A program made the translations under genes and the position numbers. The notes under the pieces are model-generated. The model ran no database searches. It was not told the DNA's origin and saw nothing but the letters and a program-made list of their open reading frames with translations. From contig JBBDYN010000024.1 of NCBI GenBank assembly GCA_040901465.1, positions 62,001 to 126,000 on the forward strand: a stretch of 64,000 nt of DNA, written 5' to 3'. Shown here one piece after another: positions 24,011 to 33,205 of the stretch. Origin of the DNA: JAUSIF01 sp040901465 (GTDB taxonomy: Bacteria; Pseudomonadota; Alphaproteobacteria; Rhizobiales; Xanthobacteraceae). The first letter of the stretch is position 1. Every line of letters begins with the position of its first letter.

Positions 24011-25207
24011 TCACTTCGCCGCGCGCGGCGCTCCGTCGGGCGGAGCTGGGGGCTTTTCGCCCGCGGTCACCAGCGTGACCTTGATTCCGGGCCGTGCGCG
24101 CACGACCCCGTTCACGATCACCCGGTCGTTCGGATCGAGGCCCTTCAGGACCACGCGCAGCCCGTCGTCAAGCTCACCAAGGGTTACGTATTTTTGCTTC
24201 ACCGTGTCGTCGGCGTCGACCACGTAGACGAACTTGCGGATCTGCTCGGTGCCGATCGCAGCGTCGGGCACGAGCAGCGCCTCGAACGGCGCCGAGGCCG
24301 GCACGCGCGCGCGTGCGAACATGCCGGGCGTGAACAGGCCGCTCGGATTTGCCACTTGCGCCCGTCCGCGGATGGTACCGGACGACTGATCGATCACGTT
24401 GTCGACGAAATCCATCTTGCCCTTGTGGGTGAAGTCCGCCTCGTCGAGAAGCCGCAGATCGACCTGCATCGTCAGGCCGCGCGACCCGACATTCTTGGCG
24501 TCGTCGGCGAGCCGCGTGTAGCGTAGGAACGCCGCCTCGTCGAAAGTGAATTCGAAGCGGATCGGATCGACCGAAACGATCGTGGCGAGCAGCGTCGTCT
24601 GCGGCAGCGCGCCGCCAATCACGAGATTGCCCTGCGACACGCGGCGATCGCCGATGCGGCCGTCTCCTGGCGCGCGCAGTTCGGTGAATTCGAGATTGAG
24701 CGTGGCAACGCGGACGTTGGCTTCCGCCGACTGCGATTGCGCGTCGGCGCCGCGCTTCGCCTGCACGCGCTGCTCATAGATCGCTTCCGAGATCGTCTTG
24801 CGCTCGACAAGGTCCTGTGCGCGCGTGAGATCGGAGTTCGCGAGATCGAGCTGCGCCCTGGCGCGTTCGAAATCTGCGCGCGCCTGATCGAGTGCCGCCT
24901 TGAACGGGCGCTGATCGATCGTGAAGAGAAGTTGACCCTGCTTGACGAGCTCGCCGTCGGTGAAATGTACAGCGTCGAGATAACCGGAGACGCGCGCGCG
25001 GATTTCAACGGAATTGACCGCCACGAACCGGCCGACATACTCGTCGCGATCCACCACGGTGCGCTTGACCGGCAACGCGACTGTCACCTGCGGAGCCGGC
25101 GGCGGTCCCTTTTGCGCGCCTTTTTGCGGGCCGCTGTCGCCGCACGCGGCGAGCGCCAAGATGAGGAAAGTTCCGGCGCCAAGCCGTAACGAGAGGGAGC
25201 GGGTCAT
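24011..25207 (-). CDS. RND efflux periplasmic adaptor lipoprotein (AcrA/MexE-like)
   Basis: A 398-residue membrane fusion protein. An N-terminal lipobox LALAACGDSG shows a lipoprotein anchored to the inner membrane. The biotinyl-lipoyl half motif (RARVSGYLDAVHF, GQLLFTIDQRPF) and a coiled-coil hairpin (ALDQARADFERARAQLDLANSDLTRA) follow. The beta-barrel and membrane-proximal domains (FEFTFDEAAFLRY, LFTPGMFARARV) end in a Pro/Ala-rich tail. First gene of the two-gene efflux operon, ten bases before the permease. Confidence 0.93.
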   Translation of the reverse strand: MTRSLSLRLGAGTFLILALAACGDSGPQKGAQKGPPPAPQVTVALPVKRTVVDRDEYVGRFVAVNSVEIRARVSGYLDAVHFTDGELVKQGQLLFTIDQRPFKAALDQARADFERARAQLDLANSDLTRAQDLVERKTISEAIYEQRVQAKRGADAQSQSAEANVRVATLNLEFTELRAPGDGRIGDRRVSQGNLVIGGALPQTTLLATIVSVDPIRFEFTFDEAAFLRYTRLADDAKNVGSRGLTMQVDLRLLDEADFTHKGKMDFVDNVIDQSSGTIRGRAQVANPSGLFTPGMFARARVPASAPFEALLVPDAAIGTEQIRKFVYVVDADDTVKQKYVTLGELDDGLRVVLKGLDPNDRVIVNGVVRARPGIKVTLVTAGEKPPAPPDGAPRAAK

Positions 25208-25279
25208 TTGGGTTGCCTGACGGTGCCGCAGTGCAATAACGCAAGTCGCCGCCCGAGGGAAATCAGCGAAACGGCTAGG

Positions 25280-26848
25280 TCAATCTGCCGGAGGCCTTTC
25301 CGATAGGGCGCCCCGCGCGCCGCCGTCGCGCATCAATTGTTGCAGCCAATTCCCGCCCATCAGCACAAATACGAGCGCTCCGTAGATCGCTGTACCTGCT
25401 GTCAGCAAGAGAAGCAGCAGCGTCTCCTCGCGCAGGGCGGGAAGCCCGGCGACGAGCGTACTCAGGTATTGCTCGCCTAAATAAAGGGCAACGCCGAGCG
25501 CAAGGCCCGCCGCCAATAGACGCAAGGCTCGCTCGAGCGGCACGCCTGGGCTTTCGAACCCGCGCCGCTTCGCCGCATAGGTCAGGAGCGCGAGATTGAT
25601 CCACGCGCCGGCGGACGTGGCGAGCGCGAGCCCCACCTGCGCGAGCGGGCCGACCAATACGATCTTGATCAGGATATTGGCGAACGCCGCAATCAACGCG
25701 GCTTTCACCGGCGTCAGCGTATCGCCGCGCGCATGGAACGGCGCGATGAAGCTCCGCATCAGCACGAACGGAATGAGCCCGGTCGCGTACGCGGCGAGCG
25801 TCGCGGCGGCGGCAAGCGCGTCGTCCGCGGTGAATGCACCGCGTGTGAACAACGCGCGCATGACAAGCTCAGGAATTGCGAGCGCGCCGACAACGAACGG
25901 GATCGAAATCAAGAGCGTGAGCTCGATCGCCCGGCCCTGTGCCGCGGCGGCACCCGCGCGATCGCCGGCCGCGAGCCGTCGCGCCATCTCGGGGAGCAGC
26001 ACCGTGCCGGCCGCGATGCCGATCACGCCGATCGGAAGCTGGTTGATGCGGTCCGCATAGTAGAGCGCCGAAAGCGAACCCGCCGGCAGGAAGGTGGCGA
26101 TGATCGTGTCAGCGAACAGCGCGAGTTGCACGCCGCCCGCGCCGACGATCGCGGGCCCGAGCGCTTTCAGAAACTTTCGCGTCGGCTCATCGAGCCGCGG
26201 CACCTTCAGTCGAATGCCGAAGCCGCTGCGCTCTGCATCGGCCGCGACGAAAAGCGCCTGCAAGACGCCCGCCGCCAGCACGCCCCAAGCCGCTGCATGT
26301 CCCGCGGTCGGGAACAAGCCTGCCATCAAAAGCGTGCTGATCATGCAAACGTTGAGCAGCACCGGCGCCGCGGCCGCCGCCGCGAAGCGCTGATTGGCAT
26401 TGAGCGCGCCGGCGATCAGGCTTTCGAGCGAAATCAGCGCGAGATAGGGAAACGTAATGCGCGCGAGCGCCACCGCAAGCTCGAAGCGTCCGGGATCGTT
26501 GATGAAGCCGGGAGCGAGCAGGCTGACGACGTGCGGCGTGAAGGCAAGCGCTACTGCAAGCAGCACAAGTTGCAGCACGACCATCGCCGCTGCGAGCCGG
26601 TCGGCGAAGACACGCGCGGCATCGAGCCCGTCTTGCTCAAGTGTGCGCGCATAGCGCGGCACAAAGGCCGCCGCGAAGGCGCCCTCCGCGAAAATCGCCC
26701 GGAAATGATTGGGCAGCCGGAACGCCACCAGGAACGCGTCGGCAATGGGTCCGGCACCGAGTACGGCAGCCATCACCACGTCGCGCAGGAACCCGGTCAT
26801 CCTCGAGACCAGCGTCCAGCCGCCGACGGTCGCAATCCGCCGTATCAT
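25280..26848 (-). CDS. murJ: Lipid II flippase MurJ
   Basis: A 522-residue polytopic membrane protein (about 14 segments) of the MOP/MviN family that flips peptidoglycan precursor lipid II. It opens MIRRIATVGGWTLVSRMTGFLRD, with the conserved RxxGxxRD. It contains AFLVAFRLPNHFRAIFAEGAF, the central cavity motif with its Arg and acidic residue, and VLLPEMARRLAAGD later. It is essential in most bacteria and cotranscription with envelope genes is common. The next gene on the same strand is a sugar aminotransferase (25-base gap). Confidence 0.95.
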   Translation of the reverse strand: MIRRIATVGGWTLVSRMTGFLRDVVMAAVLGAGPIADAFLVAFRLPNHFRAIFAEGAFAAAFVPRYARTLEQDGLDAARVFADRLAAAMVVLQLVLLAVALAFTPHVVSLLAPGFINDPGRFELAVALARITFPYLALISLESLIAGALNANQRFAAAAAAPVLLNVCMISTLLMAGLFPTAGHAAAWGVLAAGVLQALFVAADAERSGFGIRLKVPRLDEPTRKFLKALGPAIVGAGGVQLALFADTIIATFLPAGSLSALYYADRINQLPIGVIGIAAGTVLLPEMARRLAAGDRAGAAAAQGRAIELTLLISIPFVVGALAIPELVMRALFTRGAFTADDALAAAATLAAYATGLIPFVLMRSFIAPFHARGDTLTPVKAALIAAFANILIKIVLVGPLAQVGLALATSAGAWINLALLTYAAKRRGFESPGVPLERALRLLAAGLALGVALYLGEQYLSTLVAGLPALREETLLLLLLTAGTAIYGALVFVLMGGNWLQQLMRDGGARGALSERPPAD

Positions 26849-26873
26849 GGAGACGCCTTAGCGCGAGTCGGCC

Positions 26874-28043
26874 TCACTGCGCGAGCGCGCGCCGTACCGC
26901 CGCGATGATGCGATCCTGCACCGGCTCGTCGAGATAGGCGTGCATGGGCAGGCTGATGACTTCGTCGGCGAGCCGCTCGCTCACCGCGAGGCCTCCATCC
27001 ACGGAGGGGAAGCCGCGATAGGCCATCTGGCGGTGCAGAGGCTTCGGATAATAGATCGCGGTTGGTATGCCCTCGGCCTTCAACGCCGCCGCGAGCCCGT
27101 CGCGTTTCCCCGGCGCGAGGCGGATCGTGTATTGCGCCCAGACCGACGTGTACTCGTTCGACGCCTTCGGGACGATCGCGATATCGCCGAGCGCCTCGTT
27201 GTAGCGCCGCGCGATCCGATCTCGCGCCTCGATCTCGTCGGGGAAGATTTTCAGCTTTTCCAGAAGCACAGCCGCCTGGATGGTATCGAGCCGTCCAGTC
27301 ATGCCGATGCGAACATTATCGTATTTATCCGTGCCGTTGCCGTGCACGCGCAAACTGCGGATCACATCCGCAAGCGCGTCATCGTCGGTGAAGATCGCCC
27401 CGCCGTCGCCGTAGCAGCCCAATGGCTTCGCCGGGAAGAAGCTCGTGGCGGTCGCGAGTCCGAACGTGCCGAGCGGGCGGCCCTTATACGTCGCGCCGAA
27501 CGCCTGCGCCGCGTCGTCCAGCACGAAAATATTCTCCGCCGCGGCAATCTTCAGGATCACATCGAAGTCCGCCGGCAGGCCGAAGAGATCGACGGGAATC
27601 ACGGCTTTCGGTCTGAGCCCGAGCTTGCGGGCGGTCGCCGCGGCGCGCGCCACGCTCGCCGCTTTGAGATTGAACGTCGCCGCATCGACGTCCGCGTATA
27701 CGGGCGTCGCGCCGAGCAACGCCACCACTTCGGCCGTCGCGCAAAAGGTGAAGGACGGGCAGATGACTGCGTCGCCCGGACCGATCCCCTTCGCCATCAG
27801 CACGAGCTGCAGCGCATCGGTGCCGCTCGAGCAGGCGATCGCGTGCCGCGCGCCGCAGAATTTTGCCAACTGCGTCTCCAGCTCCTGCACTTCCGGTCCC
27901 ATGACGAATTGGCAATGCGCGAGCACGCGGCCGATCGCGTCGTCGAACGACTTCCCGAGCCGGCGGCGCTGGGCCGCGAGATCGATGAACGGGATCGGCG
28001 CTGTATCGAGGCGGGCGTGCTGGTTCATCTGCGGCTTACGCAC
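26874..28043 (-). CDS. DegT/DnrJ/EryC1/StrS sugar aminotransferase (WbpE-like)
   Basis: A 389-residue PLP enzyme that transaminates a UDP-keto-sugar in polysaccharide synthesis. Signatures are IPFIDLAAQRRRLG, SSGTDALQLVLMAKGIGPGDAVICPSFTF, DDAAQAFGATYKG and the PLP lysine in FFPAKPLGCYGDGGAIF. The tail PLHRQMAYRG also fits the family. The start at 28043 is used; an ATG at 28028 (MNQHARLD) is a good alternative. The upstream gene, three bases away, encodes a Gfo/Idh-type oxidoreductase. This pairing mirrors WbpB/WbpE of 2,3-diamino-uronate synthesis, but the other enzymes of that route are not here. Confidence 0.9.
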   Translation of the reverse strand: MRKPQMNQHARLDTAPIPFIDLAAQRRRLGKSFDDAIGRVLAHCQFVMGPEVQELETQLAKFCGARHAIACSSGTDALQLVLMAKGIGPGDAVICPSFTFCATAEVVALLGATPVYADVDAATFNLKAASVARAAATARKLGLRPKAVIPVDLFGLPADFDVILKIAAAENIFVLDDAAQAFGATYKGRPLGTFGLATATSFFPAKPLGCYGDGGAIFTDDDALADVIRSLRVHGNGTDKYDNVRIGMTGRLDTIQAAVLLEKLKIFPDEIEARDRIARRYNEALGDIAIVPKASNEYTSVWAQYTIRLAPGKRDGLAAALKAEGIPTAIYYPKPLHRQMAYRGFPSVDGGLAVSERLADEVISLPMHAYLDEPVQDRIIAAVRRALAQ

Positions 28044-28045
28044 AC

Positions 28046-29038
28046 TTAGCCGACGAGCCGCGCCTTGGGAGCGGCCTCATGCGTGCCGTTGAGGCAGCGG
28101 ATCGCCACCTCGAGACTCGCCACGCCTTCTTCTCCGCTGACCGCAGGCGGCGTGCCGGTCCGGATCGCGTCGATGAAGGCGATCAGCTCGGCACGCAACG
28201 GCTCGGCGTGGCCCACCGACAGATGCCGCATCGAATAGCTCCCGTCCTGCTGGAAGCCGAAGCACTCGGTGACCTGGCGCGTGAGTAGATCGCCGATCAC
28301 GTATTTTTCCTGGGTCGCGACGTGCACCGTCCGCGCCTTGAACGGCGTCAGCCAGTTCGTATTGATGTGCGCGAGCACGCCCGAGGCGGTGCGGAATTGC
28401 AGTAGCGCGATGTCCTCGCGCGAAGCGCGCGCGCTCGACAATTGCGGCTGCACCTCGACGATGTCCGATTCCGTGAACCAGCGGATGAGATCGATGTCGT
28501 GCACGGCGAGATCGATCACGACGCCGACGTTCGACATGCGCGGGGGAAACGGACCGACGCGCGTGATCGCGATCGAAAGAATCTGCTCGCCTATAAGCGC
28601 CTGCTTGATCGTTTGCACCGACGGATTGAACCGCTCGACATGACCGACCATGAGCGTAACACCGGCGCGGCGCGCGGCGGCCACGATCTGCCGCCCCTCC
28701 TCGACGCTCGGCGCGATCGGTTTCTCGACCAGTACATGCAGGCCGGCGGAGATGCAGTCGAGCGCGATCGGATGATGCAGATGCGTCGGCGCCGCGATCA
28801 CGGCGGCGTCGATACCGAGACCGATCAGCGTCTTGTGGTCGGCAACCGCGTCGCAGCCGATCGCGTTGGCGACGAGCATCGCCTGACTGCGGTCGGGATC
28901 GGCGAGGCCGACGAGTTCGACATGCGGGAGCTCGGCGAGCACGCGGGCGTGGTTGTAGCCCATGACGCCGACGCCGATGATTCCTACTCGCACGGAACCC
29001 TGGCTCGACGCGTCCCCGCGTTGCGCAACGGCGACCAT
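28046..29038 (-). CDS. Gfo/Idh/MocA family sugar oxidoreductase (WbpB-like)
   Basis: A 330-residue NAD(P)-dependent dehydrogenase. A Rossmann motif sits at the start (VGIIGVGVMGYNHARVLAEL), then ADPDRSQA and the catalytic-site EKP in LVEKPIAPSVEEG. The GVVIDLAVHDIDLIRWF stretch has the substrate-binding HD. Enzymes of this type oxidise the 3-position of UDP-sugars before transamination. The adjoining aminotransferase begins three bases after its stop, so the two act in sequence (inference). The sugar product is unknown. Confidence 0.88.
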   Translation of the reverse strand: MVAVAQRGDASSQGSVRVGIIGVGVMGYNHARVLAELPHVELVGLADPDRSQAMLVANAIGCDAVADHKTLIGLGIDAAVIAAPTHLHHPIALDCISAGLHVLVEKPIAPSVEEGRQIVAAARRAGVTLMVGHVERFNPSVQTIKQALIGEQILSIAITRVGPFPPRMSNVGVVIDLAVHDIDLIRWFTESDIVEVQPQLSSARASREDIALLQFRTASGVLAHINTNWLTPFKARTVHVATQEKYVIGDLLTRQVTECFGFQQDGSYSMRHLSVGHAEPLRAELIAFIDAIRTGTPPAVSGEEGVASLEVAIRCLNGTHEAAPKARLVG

Positions 29039-29147
29039 TACGATGACTACCCCCTCACCTGCACGGATTCACTAGCATGCCGCCGATAGCAGTGCGACCG
29101 CGCCCGCCGCGTACCCCCGTCACAAATAATGTCAATGATTTACAGGG

Positions 29148-29903
29148 CTATTCGGCCGCCGTACGCCGCGCGCCGCTCACCGGCAATATGAGCCCTGCGG
29201 CCTGCGTATCGTCGTAGAAGGCCTTCACCCCGTCGAGCGAAAGCCGCTCTGCGGTCTTAGTTCCAAGTGCCGTGAGCTTCTTCAGAATGTCGGCGGGAGC
29301 GGTGATGATGTGGCAGCCCATCTGATCCGCCTCGATCACGTTCCACACTTCGCGCGTCGACGCCCAAATCACCTCCACCTGCTTCGTCGAGCGCGCGGCT
29401 GCGACCGCGGTCTCGACAAGCGGCTTATAGTCGATGCCGAGATCCGCAAGCCGTCCGGCGAACACCGATGTGATGCCGCCCGGACCGCCCGCGAGTGCGG
29501 CGGTCGCTCGCTTCACCTGGTCGACGGTCGTGATCACCGTCACGTTGATCTTCACGCCTTCGTTCGAGAGCACGCGGATCGCTTCGAGCAGCGATTCGCC
29601 CTTAGTGTTGATCACAGGAAGCTTTACGTAAACATTCTTGCCCCAGGTCGTGATGAGACGCGCCTGCGCCACCATCTCCTCGACATCGTCGGAGATCACC
29701 TCGAACGAGATGTGCTTGTCCGGTACCGCCGCGACCAATTCCCGCGCGTAGGATTCGTAATCCTTCACGCCCGCCTTCTTCAGGAGCGACGGGTTGGTGG
29801 TGAAGCCCGCGATATGCTTGAGCTTTGCCATCTCGACGATCTGCGCCTTTTCGGCGCCGTCGGTGAAGAGCTTGATCTTGAGCGAAGCGAGCGTGATTGC
29901 CAT
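29148..29903 (-). CDS. Transaldolase-family protein
   Basis: A 251-residue TIM-barrel aldolase of the small transaldolase/fructose-6-phosphate aldolase family. Features are IKLFTDGAEK, GFTTNPSLLKKAG (substrate loop), the Schiff-base Lys in VYVKLPVINTKG, and INVTVITTVDQV. The ending QMGCHIITAPADILKKL is typical. It is slightly longer than bacterial F6P aldolases (about 220). It could supply or consume sedoheptulose 7-phosphate, the entry to ADP-heptose made by the genes at 32-36 kb. That link rests on gene neighbourhood. Confidence 0.9.
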   Translation of the reverse strand: MAITLASLKIKLFTDGAEKAQIVEMAKLKHIAGFTTNPSLLKKAGVKDYESYARELVAAVPDKHISFEVISDDVEEMVAQARLITTWGKNVYVKLPVINTKGESLLEAIRVLSNEGVKINVTVITTVDQVKRATAALAGGPGGITSVFAGRLADLGIDYKPLVETAVAAARSTKQVEVIWASTREVWNVIEADQMGCHIITAPADILKKLTALGTKTAERLSLDGVKAFYDDTQAAGLILPVSGARRTAAE

Positions 29904-29999
29904 CGCGAATCCGCCTTCGGGTTCAGTGTGTCAGCTTGCGCGGGAGCCTTCAACCGCCTATGCGGACACGCGACCTAAATCAAGGCGGGCGCGGTTTTC

Positions 30000-30962
30000 A
30001 TGGCCGAAATCCTGTTCATAAAAACCTCCTCCATGGGGGACGTGCTGCATCACATGCCGGCCGTGACCGACGCGCACCGCCGGTTTCCCGATGCGCACAT
30101 CACCTGGGTCGTGGACGAGCTGTACGCACCGCTCGCACGCCTGCACCTGGCCGTGAACGAGATCGTGCCGATCGCGGTGCGCCGTTGGCGTAAGCACCTG
30201 CACGAGCTGCCGACCTGGAACGAAATCCGCAAGGCCACAAGCAAGCTGCGCGCGCACAGCTATGACGCCGTGATCGACACCCAGGGACTCGTGCGCACGG
30301 CATTGATGACCAAGCTCGTTCACGGCGAAAGCCACGGCTACGACGCCGACAGCATCCGCGAGCCGTTGGCCTCGCGCTTCTACGACACGCGCCACAAGGT
30401 CGGCTGGGACCTGCACGTCATCGCGCGCAATCGCACGCTCACCGGTCGCGCGCTCGGTTACGAGCCTGAGGGCGCGCCCGACTACGGCTTCGACCGCAGC
30501 CATTTCCGCGCCGAGGCGGCCGCGCCTTACGCGCTCCTCTTTCATGCCACCGCCAAGACGACGAAGAGATGGCCCGAGCAACGCTGGGCCGAAATCGGCA
30601 AGGCACTTGCCGCGCGCGGATTGGAAGTCGTGCTGCCATGGGGCGACGCGGCCGAACGCGAGCGCAGCGAGCGGCTCGCCGGCGCAATCCCCGGCGCCCG
30701 CGTGCCCGATCTCAAACCGATACTGGAAGTCGGCAAGCTGATCGCCGGCGCGCAGATCGTCATCGGCGTCGATACTGGATTTCTTCACATTGGAGCAGCG
30801 CTCGGCATTCCCGTCGTCGCCGTCTTCACGATCGTGAAGTCGCACACGGCGATGCCGATGGGTCCGGGACCGGTCGAGATGGCCGGCGCGGAAAATGGAA
30901 TTCCGGAAGTCGCCGACGTGCTCGCCGCGATCGAGAAAGTCAGCCGAGCGCGCGGCGCGTAG
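30000..30962 (+). CDS. waaC: LPS heptosyltransferase I
   Basis: A 320-residue GT9 enzyme that adds the first heptose to Kdo2-lipid A from ADP-heptose at the inner membrane. It opens MAEILFIKTSSMGDVLHHMPAVTDAHRRFP, with the GDVLHxxPA of WaaC. Also present are DLHVIARNRTLTGRALGY, FHATAKTTKRWPEQRWAE and the ADP-binding end VIGVDTGFLHIGAALGIPVVAVF. It converges with waaF, with a 23-base overlap of the coding ends. Confidence 0.94.
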   Translation: MAEILFIKTSSMGDVLHHMPAVTDAHRRFPDAHITWVVDELYAPLARLHLAVNEIVPIAVRRWRKHLHELPTWNEIRKATSKLRAHSYDAVIDTQGLVRTALMTKLVHGESHGYDADSIREPLASRFYDTRHKVGWDLHVIARNRTLTGRALGYEPEGAPDYGFDRSHFRAEAAAPYALLFHATAKTTKRWPEQRWAEIGKALAARGLEVVLPWGDAAERERSERLAGAIPGARVPDLKPILEVGKLIAGAQIVIGVDTGFLHIGAALGIPVVAVFTIVKSHTAMPMGPGPVEMAGAENGIPEVADVLAAIEKVSRARGA

Positions 30963-31950
30963 CCGCAAACACTTCGTCGACCGGAATGTCTTCGGTCGTG
31001 CGGCTCCGCACGTCTTTGTCGCCATCCCGCCACGGCGCTTCGATCGTGGCGGCGATCGGATTGAGTGGCGCCCAGTGCCACGGGCTCGTCGGCCCGAACA
31101 AGCCGACCGCCGGCGTGCGGATCGCCGCTGCGACATGCAGCAATCCCGAGTCGTTCGAGACCGCCGCGTCGGCCGCGGCGAGCGCTAGGATCGCCTTGCG
31201 CAGATCGTCGCCTGTCAGATCGCGAGCGAATTTGCCCCCACCGGAAATGATCCGCGCGATTTCTTTTTCTCCCGGCCCGCCGAGCACCCACACCGCCACG
31301 CCCTCTCCCGCGAGACGCTTCGCAAGCTCGGCATACTTCGCCTCCGGCCAGCGCTTGCTTGGGCCCACCGCACCGGGACAGAGCGAAACGATCGGCCGCT
31401 TCTCATCGGCGAGACCATTGCGCGCACGCCATTCAGCGATCTCTTTCTCCGGCACGACCAGTTCCGGCAGCGGCCAATCGGCCTGCCTTTGCTCGCTCGG
31501 CGGCAGCGCCAGCACCGCGCACTGATCGATCATGCGGGGCAGGCCATTCTCGCCATGACGCACGTCGGTGAGCAGCCCGTAGCGCCATTCGCCGGCGAAG
31601 CCCACTCGCTCGGGGATTCCCGCGAGCGCGGGCGCAAGCGCGGCCTTCCATTTGCGCGAGGTGATGATCGCCTTGCCATAGTTCTCCGCTTTCAGGATCC
31701 GCGACAATTGCCAGTTCAGCCCGAACGCCGGCCTGCGGCGCGGAATGTCAAAGACGATCCCCTTGCGCACACCCGGCATGTAATCGAGGAGCGGCATGCA
31801 GAGCGTGGATGAGAGCACGTCGATCGGCCGCTCCGGCGTGCGGCCCTTGATCAGCTTCACCACGGAATGGCAGCGCACGAAATCGCCGATCCAGACATAG
31901 GGCACGAGCAGGATCGGGCTGTTGTCGAATTTCCCGCGCTGCGTCGGCAT
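30940..31950 (-). CDS. waaF: LPS heptosyltransferase II
   Basis: A 336-residue GT9 enzyme that adds the second heptose of the LPS inner core. Family features are ILLVPYVWIGDFVRCHSVVKLIK, RVGFAGEWRYGLLTD, LCPGAVGPSKRWPEAKYAELAKRL and SNDSGLLHVAAAIRTPAVGLFGPTSPWHW. The start forms a TGATG overlap with the stop of gmhB, so the order gmhA-gmhB-waaF is one translationally coupled transcript. Confidence 0.93.
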   Translation of the reverse strand: MPTQRGKFDNSPILLVPYVWIGDFVRCHSVVKLIKGRTPERPIDVLSSTLCMPLLDYMPGVRKGIVFDIPRRRPAFGLNWQLSRILKAENYGKAIITSRKWKAALAPALAGIPERVGFAGEWRYGLLTDVRHGENGLPRMIDQCAVLALPPSEQRQADWPLPELVVPEKEIAEWRARNGLADEKRPIVSLCPGAVGPSKRWPEAKYAELAKRLAGEGVAVWVLGGPGEKEIARIISGGGKFARDLTGDDLRKAILALAAADAAVSNDSGLLHVAAAIRTPAVGLFGPTSPWHWAPLNPIAATIEAPWRDGDKDVRSRTTEDIPVDEVFAATRRALG

Positions 31951-32483
31951 CAGGCGCGCGGCCCCTTCCCGCCCAGCACTTCGCGCTGCACGAACTCTTC
32001 CAGATTTTCGCCGCGGAATATCAGCCCGCGAATTCCGGCGGCGCGCGCAGCCTCGATATCCGCGTCCTTGTCGCCGATCAGGACGCTACGCTCCCGATCC
32101 ACCGGCCAATGCTGCATCAGGTCGAGGATCATGCCCGGTCCGGGCTTGCGCCAGTCCGAGGCCCGGCGGAACTCGGCGACCGTCCCTTCTGGATGAAACG
32201 GGCAATGGCGGATGTCGTCGATGCGCGCTCCCGCTCGCGCTAGTTCATCGGCCATGAACGCGTGCAGCTGGCGCATGTTCTCTTCCGTATAGAGTCCGCG
32301 CGCGATGCCCGACTGGTTAGTGGCGACGAACACATAATATCCGGTGTCGTTCAGCGCCCGCACCGCTGCGATCGCGCCGTCGATCCACTGGAAGTCTTCG
32401 CGCCGCGCCACGTAGCCGCGGTCCACATTGAGCACGCCGTCGCGGTCGAGGAAGGCGGCCGGACGGCGCTCGCGCTCGGTCAT
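31950..32483 (-). CDS. gmhB: D-glycero-beta-D-manno-heptose 1,7-bisphosphate 7-phosphatase
   Basis: A 177-residue HAD phosphatase. The nucleophile motif is FLDRDGVLNVDRGYV (DxD), followed by FVATNQSGIARGLY. A zinc-binding region is visible (CPFHPEG, one of the Cys/His set), then SVLIGDKDADIEAARAAGI. It removes the C7 phosphate in ADP-heptose synthesis between the HldE kinase and nucleotidyltransferase steps. It begins three bases after the gmhA stop. Confidence 0.92.
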   Translation of the reverse strand: MTERERRPAAFLDRDGVLNVDRGYVARREDFQWIDGAIAAVRALNDTGYYVFVATNQSGIARGLYTEENMRQLHAFMADELARAGARIDDIRHCPFHPEGTVAEFRRASDWRKPGPGMILDLMQHWPVDRERSVLIGDKDADIEAARAAGIRGLIFRGENLEEFVQREVLGGKGPRA

Positions 32484-32486
32484 GGC

Positions 32487-33080
32487 TCAGTTTGCGCCGG
32501 CGAGGCGCCGCTCCACGAGGCCGCACACGATATGCGCCGCGGTGATGTGAATCTGCTGGATCACCGGCGTGCGGTCCGAATGCGCGCGCAGGATAACGTC
32601 GCAGCGCGGGGTCATGTCGCCGCCCTTTTTCCCGGTGAAGCCGATCGTGACGACGCCTTTCGTACGCGCTGCATCGAGCGCCTTCAAAATGTTCGGCGAG
32701 CGCCCGGAAGTCGAGATTGCGATCAATACGTCGCCCATCGCACCGAGGCCCTTCACCTGACGCCCGAACACCTGGTCGTAGCCGTAGTCGTTGCCGATCG
32801 CGGTCAGCACGGAGCTGTCGGTCGTGAGCGCGATCGCGGGCAGCGGCGCGCGGTCACTCTCGAAGCGCGAGAGCAATTCACCGGCAATGTGCTGCGCGTC
32901 GGCCGCACTCCCGCCGTTTCCGCAAAGAAGAATTTTCCGCCCCCCCTTCAGTGCCTTCGCCATCTCGTCGGCAATCTTGCCGAGCACGGCGAGGAAATCC
33001 GGATCGTCGGCCGCGGCCTTGAGCGCGTCGAGCGAATCCTTGAGATGGCTGCGCGCGTAAGCGGTTTCGGCGTCGTCCAT
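32487..33080 (-). CDS. gmhA: Sedoheptulose 7-phosphate isomerase
   Basis: A 197-residue SIS-domain enzyme (start MDDAETAYA at 33080) that makes D-glycero-D-manno-heptose 7-phosphate, the first step to ADP-heptose. Features are ILLCGNGGSAADAQHIAGELLSRF, ALTTDSSVLTAIGNDYGYDQVF and VLIAISTSGRSPNILKAL. The IQQIHITAAHIVCGLVE ending has the His/Glu typical of GmhA. An in-frame ATG at 33149 would add 23 residues with no family match. It is divergent from hldD across about 125 bases. Confidence 0.94.
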   Translation of the reverse strand: MDDAETAYARSHLKDSLDALKAAADDPDFLAVLGKIADEMAKALKGGRKILLCGNGGSAADAQHIAGELLSRFESDRAPLPAIALTTDSSVLTAIGNDYGYDQVFGRQVKGLGAMGDVLIAISTSGRSPNILKALDAARTKGVVTIGFTGKKGGDMTPRCDVILRAHSDRTPVIQQIHITAAHIVCGLVERRLAGAN

Positions 33081-33205
33081 CCCCTGCTCCTTCGGCCAGC
33101 GAGCGCGTAGCACCGGGCTTGAAATGTGTCCAGATTTGACGCGTTGCATGGCTGCCGCCCGGCGGCTAGAAGCGCGCCGTCACGCGTGCGGTCAATGGGG
33201 CGTAC

